Assembly: GCA_963971575.1 (NCBI GenBank) | Contig: OZ020616.1 | Span: 41,754,250-41,818,249, forward strand | Origin: Liopterus haemorrhoidalis | Taxonomy: Eukaryota > Arthropoda > Insecta > Coleoptera > Dytiscidae | DNA length: 64,000 nucleotides | Reading direction: 5' to 3' | Shown: positions 11,477 through 22,839 of the stretch, in pieces | Position numbering within the stretch: the first letter of the stretch is position 1 | How the letters are laid out: each line of letters starts with the position of its first letter | Translations under genes and position numbers: made by a program | Notes under the pieces: model-generated | Seen by the model: the letters and a program-made list of their open reading frames with translations, nothing else | What the model was told of the DNA's origin: nothing | Databases searched by the model: none

Positions 11477-11575
11477 AGTTACAGTCGTCATTTGTCTGTC
11501 TATGTCAGTCGTCTGTCGTAGTTATAGTCTGTCTGTCGTAGTTATAGTCTGTCTGTAGTAGAGTCTGTCTGTTGA
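11477..11575. repeat. GTCTGTC-rich minisatellite
   Basis: Imperfect repeats of GTCTGTCGTAGTTATA and GTCTGTCTGT. No coding signal. Confidence 0.7.
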
Positions 11576-12003
11576 GACATACGTATATGCGAGAACATAT
11601 TAAAACCCCACATATATTTATCCAATTAGAGCAAAAATATTAAATAATAAAAAAATAATCTATTTCTTAGAAAGGGCATTTAAGATTAGTGCAGATATGT
11701 TTATTATATAATTTGAAGCTCTAATAATAACAAGAACGTGAAATTAATTATTTGATTTATTCGGACCATATTTTAATTACTATTAATCTTTGTCTTGAAA
11801 ATGTAAACATTAGTTCTGGTTATTTTTCTAATGAGAGATCTATCTAAATTATTACCGATAAACTATCAAATAATTGTTGAGATATACCAGATGGCAGGGT
11901 TATTGACATTTTGTCAGTTATGAATATGAACAAGAACATGAACTCTTAAATTCTATATTAGGTTACAAAAAAGTCAAATAACTATTTGATCTATTAGGAG
12001 CAT
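11576..12003. other. AT-rich non-coding interval
   Basis: Two passages (11700-11900 and 12400-12530) are similar to each other. They look like an old duplication separated by the MITE at 12012. Otherwise nothing recognised. Confidence 0.4.
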
Positions 12004-12011
12004 ATCTTAAT

Positions 12012-12394
12012 CAGTGGCGTAGCTAGGGGGGGCGGTCCGCTCCGGGCGCCAGTGGGCGCTAATAATGTATTTGTTTTTGTGAATCACTTTAAATGCAAGG
12101 CATTAGGGTGCAATGTCAGGGGGAGCCAATGTCAGGAGGAGTTTTTGTTTACGTCTTCACTTTGAAATTTGGAAGTGAGGACCTTTTTTTAGAGGTCTTC
12201 ACTTGAAATTTAGAAGTGAGGATTTTTTTTAGGTCTTCACTTGAAATTTTGCAAGGGGCGCTCCATTTAAATTTTGCCCTGTCTAGGGGCGCCAAAGACC
12301 CTCGTTCCGGTTCTGCTAACAGCTTTATCTTTTTTTTTTTTTGGAATCAAATTTTTCACCGCCCCGGGCAACATGACCTCCAGCTACGCCACTG
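12012..12394. mobile_element. hAT-type MITE, CAGTGGCGTAGCTAG family
   Basis: Inverted ends CAGTGGCGTAGCTAG and CAGCTACGCCACTG. The flanking 8-mers ATCTTAAT and ATCTTACT match at 7 of 8 positions. Inside, 12150-12255 holds tandem copies of a TCTTCACTTGAAATTT...AAGTGAGGA module. No transposase. Confidence 0.88.
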
Positions 12395-13010
12395 ATCTTA
12401 CTAATTATTAATCTTAATCTTGAAAATCTAAACATAAGTTTCTAATGCGATATCTATCTAAATAATATGATAAACTGTTATACTGTCATATAATTGCTGA
12501 GATATACCAAAGAACTAGAATTTTAAATAGAAACTGACACGTTATTTTTCCAAAACTTGCTGCGAGATTTATTTCTAATGAATAAGCGTTACAACGTGAA
12601 TTAAAAACAAAAATCAGAGTCAGAGTAGGCCAAGAAGAAATCTTGTATATTTTTTATTAAATTTGAAAAATCAGAACAATAGGCTATTCCAAACGCTTAA
12701 ATGGAACAAAATGGAATTTTAATTTTCTTAAGTTGTCACTAGCTCACTTTTTAACGATTTAAGGAGGGTTTTTGCTAAATAAAATGACAAAAAGCATCAT
12801 TCAATCGTTAAAAGTTACTAGATTTTAAATATAGCTTAAACCAAAGAAACCGATTATATTTACATAACACTACAGAGCTATTGAACATATTTAAATATTG
12901 CTTTAAGCAGTAATAAATAAAATTATAAACTTATAAACTAGACAACATGAGATATGTGACTACTGCATTCATCAATACAGACTCTGATTCTCCTATTAAT
13001 TCATCTAAAT

Positions 13011-13487
13011 CAGTGGTTCCCAAACTTTTTTACTTGCGTAGCCCTTTTTAGAATCAATTTCTATGGCGGAGCCCCTAGGCCTGCACTATGTCTTACAAAT
13101 TAATGTTGTTTAGAAGTAATGTTACGGGGGAGGGGGTAGATTTTTTAGTTAATATAAATTCTCTTTCCAGCTCACATATTGATAGATTTTTATAAAATGA
13201 AGCAAATAATCAAAATACACGCAGATTATTCAAACAAAAATGCATCTCGCCGATCACATTTCAGCTAGTCATAGAGTCATAAACCGGCTAGAGTCAGAAA
13301 TCACTCGAACATACATACAACTTGGCCAATTTTCTTTCAGAATGTAATTTCCAGTTTTCTGATACTGATTCTGTTTTTTTTTTATTTCTAATTCTTTTAA
13401 TTTTATTCAATTTTTATTTAATTTATTTCCTGGAACGGCTGCGGAGCCCCTGAGAAGTGCACGCGGAGCACAGGTTGGGAACCGCTG
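13011..13487. mobile_element. hAT-type MITE, CAGTGGTTCCCAA family
   Basis: Inverted ends CAGTGGTTCCCAAACTTTTT and GGTTGGGAACCGCTG, with the 8 bp ATCTAAAT perfectly duplicated (13003-13010 and 13488-13495). The phrase GCGGAGCCCC is repeated near both ends. 477 bp, no ORF. Confidence 0.9.
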
Positions 13488-13495
13488 ATCTAAAT

Positions 13496-14100
13496 GATTA
13501 AACGTTAAAATTTTATAAAATTACTAAATTGCAAAAAACAGTTTTTGTTTTTGTTGGTTGATTATCTCGTGGTCATCTCCACCAAATCCCATATTGCTAT
13601 CTTTGTCTTCCATGACTGTGACGTATTTTTTTTTTTTTTTTGTATCACACGTGTTGGTAAAATAATAATCATTTATTTTTGTGACAATTTGAACTTTTGT
13701 TTTTGTATTGTTTAGGAATACTCCATCTTATTTCATTTTATAAATAATCCGTCTTTTAATAATTACTCCAAATTGATGAATTTCATTTCTCCGTACTCTC
13801 CAATTTTTTGCGGTTGTTTTTAAGGCTTTAATGGACGAGTGTTGGCTAGGCTATCTCCTCATTTACTACTTCACTATCATTAATCTTTTTCTCGTCAACG
13901 CTGACAGTTCGTTTGCGAAAAGATGCCACTGTTTTTTAACCGCACTTAACAGTCAGGTGGGAGTTGAATCGATTTTTACTTTCCAATATAATTTATGAGA
14001 AAGTTATCATTAAATATCTCATGTTTAATTTGTATGAGATCATAAATTATGTACTAGAAATTCTAAAATAAAAGTTTTACTTCATAGATAGTTGAATGGA
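13496..14100. other. AT-rich non-coding interval
   Basis: No coding or repeat boundary recognised. Confidence 0.4.
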
Positions 14101-14106
14101 CACCAC

Positions 14107-14260
14107 GAGAATAATTACAAGATGGACGGACGATATTAAGAGAAATGCCGGAAACTGTCTATTGTTAGCTGAAGACAGAAAGGTTTAGAGACACAATGGG
14201 GTAGTTCTGTGTTCAGCAATGAGTAAATTTGGTTGGTAGATGATGATACAGGATGTTCAT
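14107..14260 (+). pseudogene. RTE/CR1-like LINE C-terminal relic
   Basis: One frame reads TRWTDDIKRNAGN then AEDRKV, a stop and further decayed residues. This is the usual C-terminal tail of many animal LINE ORF2 proteins. It ends in a GATGATGATAC-like tail. The copy is strongly 5'-truncated. Confidence 0.7.
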
Positions 14261-14503
14261 TTTAATTTGTCCACCATTGCTATCTAGACAACTATAATAG
14301 TCACAATTAAGCAACAATTGCCATTTTATAAGAGAATGTCATCGAGTGAAATAATTTTTTGTTTCGATCAGTGATTCTTAAAATATGTTAGATAACTTTC
14401 TTATTTTAAATAAAACTCAAAATTATTTTTCGCTTATTTGAGAAAAAAATCTTAATTTAACAATTTCAACAAACTTTTATTATTATTATTTATTTGGTTT
14501 TGT

Positions 14504-15700
14504 AGGTATGACAAAAAAGCACTTATAACATCATTCATGTCTCTGTGTATCTGTACGGTAAAAATTGCGGTCAAACTGCTAGACCTAGAACAGTGTTTCT
14601 CAAAGGGTGTGCTGCGGGACATTAGTGTGACGAAAAATTTTCCAAGTGTGCCGCGAAACCTAAAAACAACAATACTAGCGTCGTTTTTATTTAAGCGTCA
14701 TTGTCCGATTACAATACAATTAATGAGAATAAAGTACACGAAGGATCTTTTTATGGGCAGTTAAAATTGCCATATTCTGAATACAGGGGCGTCTGCATTC
14801 AGGTGCCAACACTGTTTGAAGAAAAACAAATTTGACTTCTTCTATGAATAGGTAGGTGTGCCGCGAAATTTTTTTTCTTTGGAAAATGTGCCACGAGATT
14901 AAAAAGATTGAGAAACACTGACCTAGAGTGTCGAAATTTGGCATGCTTGTACAAGTCTGTCATCCACATATAGGAAAACTATTGAGAGTTCAACAGAACA
15001 CATGGCGGGGAAAATATAACAAATATGTTTTCAACGAAAAAAAGGGATTTTTTTTAATTTTGAGTGGGGCATCACATGAAATCTTAATACTTGTTTAAAA
15101 ATTTATTTTTTTACAAATAAATTTTATTTATGGGATTTTCGTCAACAATGTGTGAAAAATCTTCGCTCGCCATTTTAATTTCCAAAGGATTTGATCTAAA
15201 TATCTGAAAAAAAAATTAAAAATGTACATTGATTAATTTTTGACCTTTGTATAATATCGATTTTTTTGTGTCATTTCAAAAGAAAGCTCTTAAGACATAG
15301 AGTTAAGGAACGAAAAGTAGTTTTTTTGAATTTCTTTATACTATTTACATGATTTTTGCCAAAAATGTGATAAAAAAAACTCTTGTCCCACAACTTATAA
15401 TCTAGGGGGGCTAATCTAAAATTCTAAAAACATTCTTAGCAATGCATGATTGCACACCGGAGTTGCAAAATAAATTTTTTTGATAAGATTATTTTGATAT
15501 CTTCGGAAGATATCGATTTGTTTTGTGTTTTTGACAAAATTGATTATTTTTTTAATTCATGATTAAGTTGTGGCTTATAATGTTATGGCTTTTTTGTATT
15601 TACTGGTAAGATAGTGTACGTCTTCTTTTGAAATTAAAAATGTAACAAAAAGGTTTTAAGAGCTGAGAATCGAGCTACACTTATCCCTCTAGCTAAGATA
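14504..15700 (+). mobile_element. Dispersed repeat family copy 1 (GGTTTTGTAGGTATGAC end), split by a MITE
   Basis: It starts TTTTGTAGGTATGACAAAAA and shares, in order, CGGTAAAAATTG, GAAATTTGGCATGCTTGTAC and a CACATAGGAAAA segment with the copies at 16.15 and 62.8 kb. A 330 bp hAT MITE sits at 14591-14920. The right end is not sharply defined. Confidence 0.65.
14591..14920. mobile_element. hAT-type MITE, CAGTGTTTCTCAA family
   Basis: Inverted ends CAGTGTTTCTCAA and TTGAGAAACACTG. The flanking 8-mers ACCTAGAA and ACCTAGAG match at 7 of 8 positions and reunite the host repeat when removed. The phrase GTGTGCCGCGAAA occurs near both ends. Confidence 0.88.
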
Positions 15701-15871
15701 AATATGGGTTTTATTCTTCTCTTTCTTCTTCTTACGACTAGGAATTTAATTCTGTTTTAACCTGACCGTAATTCAGTAAATGAGAACTAGGTTTGTGCCC
15801 ATCTCTTGGACAGTCAGCTAAAGACCTTCTCCTAGTAAGTCGTCAATTTTTACAAATTTATGCTACACAGA

Positions 15872-16136
15872 AAAAAATTCATGTGTAAAAGTTCATTCTC
15901 AGTTTGGTTAAAATTTTAGTGTTCAAATTTGCATTAAAAAAAAAGTCAAAAGTTCACTATTTTTAGCTAAATCGCCGTGTAAATCTTCATTTATTCCTAT
16001 AGTGTTATTTTTATGAAATATTACTTGTCAGTGTTAAAATTAACACTACTTTAACACTATTTATGTTATAATACTATAATATAACCAGTATGTAAGTGTA
16101 AACTTTACACTAAATTTAACCAAAAAAGAAATGTAG
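15872..16136. mobile_element. Possible MITE with GTGTTAAAATTAACAC motifs
   Basis: Both ends carry a TTTGGTTAAA...TTTAGTGT segment in inverted orientation, with CTACA and TGTAG near the borders. Central inverted AGTGTTAAAATTAACACT words occur. I could not fix the exact ends or a target duplication. Confidence 0.45.
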
Positions 16137-16153
16137 ATAATTAACGAGGGATA

Positions 16154-17077
16154 TGGTACACTAAAAGTTCATTTTTAGGGTTTTGTAGGTATGACCAAAA
16201 AATCCTTATACCGTCATTTTGTCGTCTGTCTGTCTGTCTGTTCGGTAAAAATTGTAGCCAAACGGCTAAACCTAGAGAGTTGAAATTTGGCATGCTTATA
16301 CAACTCTTTGACCCGCACATAGGAAAAGTACTAAAACATCTAAAAAACATACCCCCCTAAAAATATAAACAAATATGTGCTCATCGAAAACAAAAATATT
16401 TTTTTTTAATTTATGAGTAGGGTATCAAATGAAAGCCCTTAGTACGTGGATTAACGATCAAATTTTTATTTAAAAAAAAAAAATTATTTTGATGCTATTT
16501 TTGCCAAAATTTTGCTCAGATGGTTTAAACTAAAAATCTAAAAAAATTCTAAGTAATGTATATTGGTGTGAACCGAAATAGTACAACAGGAATTTTTGAT
16601 CAGATTATGTTTTCGGAAAATAACGCATTTTTTGTGGTTTTTGGTTCACAAAGTACAAAAGTTATACCAATGTAAGACACTCACATGCAAGGCGTACGAT
16701 GGCGTTATTGGTTAGAGCACTGGTGTCGTAAGCTAAAACTCGCTGGTAAACGAAGGGTTTCGAGTTCGAGTACTGAGTGAATTTTATTTTTTCTGTTTTT
16801 TTTTTTGCATTTTTATTATGTTGAAATTATTTTGTCAAAATTCTAGTTATATTTTGACAAATGTTGTATTTAATTTTTAAGAGCGTAAATTTAATAATTA
16901 TCTTATTATATGATTAACAGACGATAAATTATTTTAAAAATATCGTTCATTTTGCCGTGATTAGTACAAAGTAAAATTTGTCCTACACACTCAGCATACC
17001 GCCTTCACTTATTATATACCTGCGAAACCCTGAAATGTGTGAATATTCACACTTCACATCAATTTTTTAGTGTACCA
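16154..17077 (+). mobile_element. Dispersed repeat family copy 2, with tRNA-like segment and TA flanks
   Basis: The ends TGGTACACTAAAA and TTTTAGTGTACCA are inverted repeats flanked by TA on both sides, as in Tc1/mariner-type elements. Just inside, the left side reads AGGGTTTTGTAGGTATGACC and the right side ATACCTGCGAAACCCT inverted. Internal landmarks are a (GTCT)n run (16222-16242), GTTGAAATTTGGCATGC and AAGCCCTTAGTACGTGGATT. 16700-16777 resembles a tRNA, with TTGGTTAGAGCACTGG and a GAGTTCGAGT B-box-like word. No protein is encoded. Confidence 0.75.
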
Positions 17078-17089
17078 TAATCCCCTTTA

Positions 17090-18100
17090 ACAGTACTTTT
17101 AGAGTGGAGTCTACTCTCGTCCTCTTTACATGATTGTCTCAATGTTTCTTTCTTCTCTGTTAATACAGAACGAATCATTGCTTTATAAAATTTCACTTTG
17201 TCTTCTTTTATCAAGTACTTGTTTCTTCACACATGCTCAAATATCCTGCTATTCTTCCAGCTTTAAAAGATTGGTTTTGAACTTAAGATGTAAGATCTCT
17301 GTAGCTGGTTATCTCTATTCCCGGATATTTGAAAGTATAAATTCTCTTAGAGATTTTACCATTTTTCTGCAAATTAGTGTGATCGTTAATGTAAATGAGA
17401 AATCTAGACTGTAGTTCTGATTCGGTTGTTAACTTAATTCCAACACATTCCACGCTATGGTATTTTATAATATGTAAAAATTTCCACACGCCATAATACG
17501 TTAGTTGATCTTTTTACAAAATGTTTCTATCATGTGTTCAAAATGCGTATATACAATATGTTTTCGCAAGCAAAACACGTATTCAACCATTTGAGGAAGA
17601 TTTTTCAGCAGTCAGCTTGATTTTATTTTGCTTGTAAGCGTTGAAGCTAAAGTGTGTATGACAAGAAAAATTGACAGCTGTTTGTCAGTATATGTAGAAG
17701 CAAATATAGCTTTTTCACTCTACGACTTATTTTTAACAACTTCACTACAAAAATAAAATGTGAAGTAATATTTTACAGATTTTTTTTTGCAAAATTATTA
17801 GCTATAATATCTACGATTGTTAAGATGTTGATCGAAAATGTTGTTTTTGTGTGTAAGAGCAAATATGTTAAAGTGTCGACTCTCTAAATGCATATTAATA
17901 CATTTTGCGGAAGTTTTTATACTTCTGCAGTATGGATTAAAACAACCTTATCTAGAGTCGTAAATTAACAGCATGTTACAATAATGCATTTAGACTTATC
18001 ATTGGGTTAGATAAATATTGTAGCGCTAGTGAAATGTTTGTTATAAACAATGTATTTGTATGACTGTCCTCAGGAAATACGTTTTTGATCCGCGTAGCAG
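17090..18100. other. AT-rich non-coding interval
   Basis: Short ORFs at 17130-17489 overlap on both strands, lack family motifs and appear to be chance frames. Confidence 0.45.
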
Positions 18101-18109
18101 ATTTATGAA

Positions 18110-18540
18110 GTCTTTGAACAAGTTTGTCCTAAAGCAGCTACAATTCAGGGTTCAACAATAGACTTCCCTCTCTCCAATATTGAAATTAATTGTATTGTAA
18201 AAAGAAGAATTATCCATAGCTGGAAAGAAGAATATTTAGACTCTATTCTTCAGAAGGGCTCACATTACGGAAAAATTCATCTTTGTCTACCTCTAAATCA
18301 ATGGTGCAACTCTAGCCAAAGCAGATATTTTATTTCTACTATTTGCCGCCTTAAATTCAATCATAACTTCTCCCCATATCATCTACATAAAATTAATATG
18401 CGAAGTAGCCCCTTTTGCATCTGTGAGAACAATGTCATTGGCGATCCCAATCATTTAGTTTTTTCCTGTCCACTTTACAACCGATCTAGAAACATTTTCT
18501 ACAAAAGCTTGTCAACATGAGCATTCAATTCCCTTTTAAC
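18110..18540 (+). pseudogene. Jockey-clade LINE C-terminal relic
   Basis: A frame reads ISTICRLKFNHNFSPYHLHK, followed by FCICEN and DPNHLVFSCPLY. This is the conserved cysteine/histidine tail of jockey-like ORF2 proteins after the RT domain. It is truncated upstream and ends at a stop near 18520. Confidence 0.78.
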
Positions 18541-18846
18541 GTTTCGACCGTACTGGCTACTCATTTTAGATTTTCTTAGATAAATTTTAGTGATGTACTA
18601 CCCAGTCATTTTCAATGAATCATTTTTTTTGATTTATAGAAATTGAGAACACAATGACCTTCAGAACATGTCGTTGTTTATTCATACTGAACAATAGTTT
18701 CATGAGTTCATTAAAAATAAAAAAGAGGCTTACTTTTAATCGCTTTATATGATCATTATTGAATAATGATGACAAAATTAACAGTGAGAATATGCTATTC
18801 ATTTATTTGTGAATAGTGAAGTACTTAGTTGGACATTGTGTGTATA

Positions 18847-20155
18847 CCTAGTAGGGACATAAATACTGTTACAATAATGAACGCACCCAATAAAAATAGT
18901 ACAAATGAACGCACCCAAATTTAGACAGTTGATAATCGTGAGTTAACCTATAAATTACTTTACTGAGGAAAGAATTTGATTTTGTGTTGTGTGTTACCAA
19001 GGAATTGTCAGACAAAGAAAACCGAATTGCAGTTATTGCGCTTTATAAATGTAAGATGGAAAAATCAAACATTTTTAAGACGCTACGTCCACTCGGCATT
19101 ACTCGAATGTTTGTGTATCGGTGCATTAAATTGTTTGAGGAAACTGGGGACATAAAAGACCGAAAAAGATCCGGGCGCCCGAGAACAGTACGCACGCCAC
19201 AAGCTACCAATGCTGTTAAGGCCAGAATAGCAAGAAATCCGTTGTGAAAACAAAAAATTATGTCCCGCGAAATGAAAATTTCGCGAAAATCAATGGCGCG
19301 CATTTTGAACAAAGATTTTGGGTCTTGGGGTCTTCAAACGCCGCACTGGACAATTACTACCAGTGCCTCTTTAAAAAAATAGGGTCGAAAAATCGAAATA
19401 CTTGTTAATCAAGTACGCAGACGACAAGCACAAGACAATCCTTTTTACCGACGAGAAAGTTTTTACTATACAGGAAAAATTCAACAAACAAAATGACAGG
19501 GTTTATGCCAGGTCATCTACTGAAGTCTCGGAAGTAGTTCCAAGGATAGAAAAAGGTCACCACCCAGCTTCAGTGATGGTTTGGTGGGGCGTTTCCTATG
19601 ATGGAGTAACTGACCTTCATTTTTGTGAAAAAAGGGTGAAAACTGCAGCTAGAGTCTACCAACAAACGGTCCTGGAAGATGTTGTGATACCCCCCAATTA
19701 TACTCTCTTTCAAGATCAGTCATGGACATACCAGCAGGATTCTGCTCCAGGCCATAAGGCTAAAATAACCCAAACGTAGCTTTTAATCAATGATCCTGCT
19801 TTTATCGGCGTAGAAGATTAGCCCGCTGCAAGTCCAGATTTGAATCCTTTAGATTACAAGCTATGAACCGTTTTAGAGGACATGGTTTGCCACAAAAGAT
19901 ATCCAAATATTGAATCTCTGAAACAGGCTTTAGCTCGAGCTGTAGCCAATTTTCCCATGGAAGTCGTACATGCGGCTATCGATGATTGGCCTGTACGACT
20001 TAAGGCCTGCATTAAAGCCAAAGGTGGTTATTTTGAATAATTATACCAATTATGAATGTATAAGTACAAATGTCATAAAATTTGGTGAAAAACTTAATTG
20101 TAGTTTTCATTTTATTTCATAAAATATTTGTAACAGTATTTATGTCCCTACTAGG
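18847..20155 (+). mobile_element. Full-length mariner-type transposon (DD37D, maT-like), inactive
   Basis: The 28 bp terminal inverted repeats begin CCTAGTAGGGACATAAATAC at 18847 and are repeated inverted, apparently perfectly, up to 20155. TA flanks both sides (18845-18846 and 20156-20157). The 1,309 bp length fits a single-gene mariner. The identical ends suggest a fairly young insertion although the gene is broken. Confidence 0.93.
18984..20040 (+). pseudogene. Transposase of the DD37D mariner, frameshifted and with stops
   Basis: The first part (18984-19247) is the paired-like helix-turn-helix region that binds the inverted repeats, with a GRPRTVRTPQA linker. A stop and a frame change between about 19245 and 19402 interrupt it. 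The second part carries the first catalytic aspartate in LFTDEKVF, then MVWWGVSYDG, the second aspartate in YQQDSAPGH, and the third region SPDLNPLDY. Counting through the in-frame stops, the second and third acidic residues are separated by 37 positions, as in the DD37D clade. Stops occur at 19777, 19819 and 19864. The last residues are AKGGYFE. The start codon is uncertain. No active protein can come from this copy. Confidence 0.88.
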
Positions 20156-20228
20156 TAGTTTTGATATTATATAAATGGGATTTAAATGGTGCTATGAAAC
20201 ATTTTTGGACTATTATACCGAATACGAA

Positions 20229-20285
20229 TGTCTTCAATTGGCTAATTGCCTCAGTAGCAAAGACCATTAAATAAATAAATTTAAT
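20229..20285 (+). mobile_element. SINE 3' fragment
   Basis: GGCTAATTGCCTCAGTAGCA followed by AAGACCATTAAATAAAT matches the 3' body and tail of the SINEs at 11310 and 59064. The tRNA-like head is missing. Confidence 0.65.
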
Positions 20286-20289
20286 AAAA

Positions 20290-21906
20290 TGTCTTTGGAA
20301 TGTCAGTAGTGACTTGGAATGATACAATTTTTTTTATTTAGGCTCTTGCCTAATAACTTTGAACACTGAAATACCCTTGAATATTAGACTTTCATTCCTG
20401 GTAATGTTATCAGAACCATTATATTATACACACCCGTCTCTCTGAAGAAGATGGTCAGAAGTATTCGGTTCGGTTCACGATTCATCCTGTTTTTATCTAA
20501 ATTGTTATATATTTGCACTTCAACTTATTCTCGTAAATATTATATTATAATAAACCTTAAAATATATTTTAAACCGTCTTACTTAACGTATTTAAACCTT
20601 CACCTTTAACAACTTAAGTGATCAGCTATTAGAATTATTACAAGATGTTTAATCAGTCAGTTGGTAAGTACTAATACATATAATTTAATTCACATATCAT
20701 AATGATGAACCCTAGATAAAACTCCCGCCTAATACCTGAACTTCTTTAGTCAGGAATCACACTTCAGTATGAAATCAATGTTTACATTATATCACAGGCT
20801 CGCTACCTAGTTTGATATAAACGTTACGATATAAATTAATGTACCAGGGGCCCACTACAGTTGCCAAGATACTAGAATTAATTTTGCCATTTCTAAAAAT
20901 TAAACGATAGTCGATCAGTTCAAGAATGATTCATAAATATGCCATATGTGAACAAATTCCTTTCCATTTTCATTTCTTAGAATTTGAATTATTGAAGATG
21001 ATTAGTGTAAGATTAAAATGAGTTTATTTCTAATAATAATTATGTACGAGATAATAAGTAAAAATGATAAATTCTAAATCTTCGTATGATCTGTCTCTTT
21101 TGTTATGTTCATTTTTGTAAAGTTTATTTGATACGAGTGCCCGTACATGTGGAGTGACTTGAAAAACGCTACTTTTTGCATCCTTCAGATCAAAGCCGCG
21201 GCAGAAGATCTGCAAGCGGGAATGGATTCCACTTTCCTTCGGATGGAGACTAAACACCAACTATTAGGACTACAAGCTTAACTTTATACCCTGGATACAG
21301 GAGATTCCTGGAGATTATTAGTATTATTATATTTATTTATTTTTCAATTAAACATCCTACTGAAAATGCCAACTAAAGGTGTCATGAAACCATTTGCATC
21401 TATATATGATTCAACACTTTACTTTAGGATTGCACAAATAACAAAATTAAAAAACATTTAACATAGGTCATTGAAAAACAACTGTAAGTCAGCTGCCCGC
21501 ACAACACAAACGTAACGTTGGTTTCGATTCACAAAGTAGGAATGTTCTGACAATTTATTAGCTTTCAAAAACGTTGTTGAACCAATGTAAATGCTACATC
21601 TGTATACAAAATGTAAATTTATTACTCTTTATATCTCACCGGATCAAATAAACGCCGTAAATTAAATCCAATGTATTGAAAAAAAAAGCAAAAATCAAAT
21701 GAGTAAAATTTCTTTTTTCCACAGTTTTTAATACCGCCCTTAGAACTGGGCAGAGGGGGATTATGCTTCGGACCACACAACTGGGAGAATCACTGATGCC
21801 ATCAAGTTGTTTATATAGACGGGGATTTCGAAAATTATAAAATGGCAAACATTGTCAACTATTGAAGTAGCCATGTAGGTCACTGTTTATGCTCACACCA
21901 TTGTGA
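20290..21906. other. Non-coding interval with one exon-like stretch
   Basis: At 21189-21281 a 31-codon frame (IKAAAEDLQAGMDSTFLRM...LQA, stop) follows a TGCATCCTTCAG acceptor-like site and is richer in GC than its surroundings. It is not a family I recognise and may be a LINE ORF1 remnant. The rest is AT-rich. Confidence 0.4.
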
Positions 21907-22735
21907 CTATGGTCTATTTCAAAGTAGAAAAATGTGTGTAAGAAGATAGGAGCTGTTTGTCCTTGCTTGGGATTGGTTTAGATCATCATCCCTATTACAC
22001 TGTAAAAATATCGTTTTTAGTCCAAGTTGACAGATGTTCAGTGTCGTACATTGGAAATATATATCATCTAATTTTTCTCATATATTTTGTTATTATTTAC
22101 ATATTTAGACTTTTATTTATATTCTTGGCGTAGATTTTATGGAGAAAATTCTCCATGTAATTTGTTTTTACGCAGTTATATATTTTTTAGGTTATCTGAC
22201 ATATAAATATTTTTTGACACTTGATAATTAACAGATCAAGAGAGAGGACTAATGTGAGGCCAAAAGACAGCCCAGCTGATTGTGCTCAAAGAAGAAGTTA
22301 TTGATATAATTTTTAGACCTTCATATATACATATATTTTTAATTTTTATTTACAATAATTATTTAAATAAGAAACTTTCGCTCTGAAGTTATTTTGTTTG
22401 TTTTATTGCTTTATTTAAACTGTTTTAGCCAAATCTCTCATTTTATTCATATATAGTACATAATTTTTAAAATTAATATTTTTTTAACTTTTTCAAATTT
22501 CCCATTAAACTGAATTTATGTCGTATAAATAACGTAAGTGTATTATCTGCCTTGTTTATTTCAATATCTATTAACCTTTTTTATATAAAAAAAAAATCAT
22601 TTGCTAACCCAGTTGCTACGCCCATGCCCTAGTTGTAACTTATTTTAAATTTCCCGCTATACTGTATTTGATCAGTGTAAATCGTACTCGGTTCGCAGCG
22701 CTATCTACTTTTTTCTACTTTGAAATAGACCATAG
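21907..22735. mobile_element. MITE with perfect 26 bp inverted ends
   Basis: CTATGGTCTATTTCAAAGTA and six more bases at the left are exactly inverted at 22710-22735. If the TA at 21908-21909 and 22732-22733 is the target duplication, it is a Tc1/mariner-type non-autonomous element. Interior AT-rich, no ORF. Confidence 0.78.
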
Positions 22736-22839
22736 GGTAGAAATGGCAATACAAATTAATTAATCGATTAATTGAGTATTTTATTAATTAAAATGTTATA
22801 ATAGATATTCGAATAAATTGGTAGAAAATGTTGTCATTA

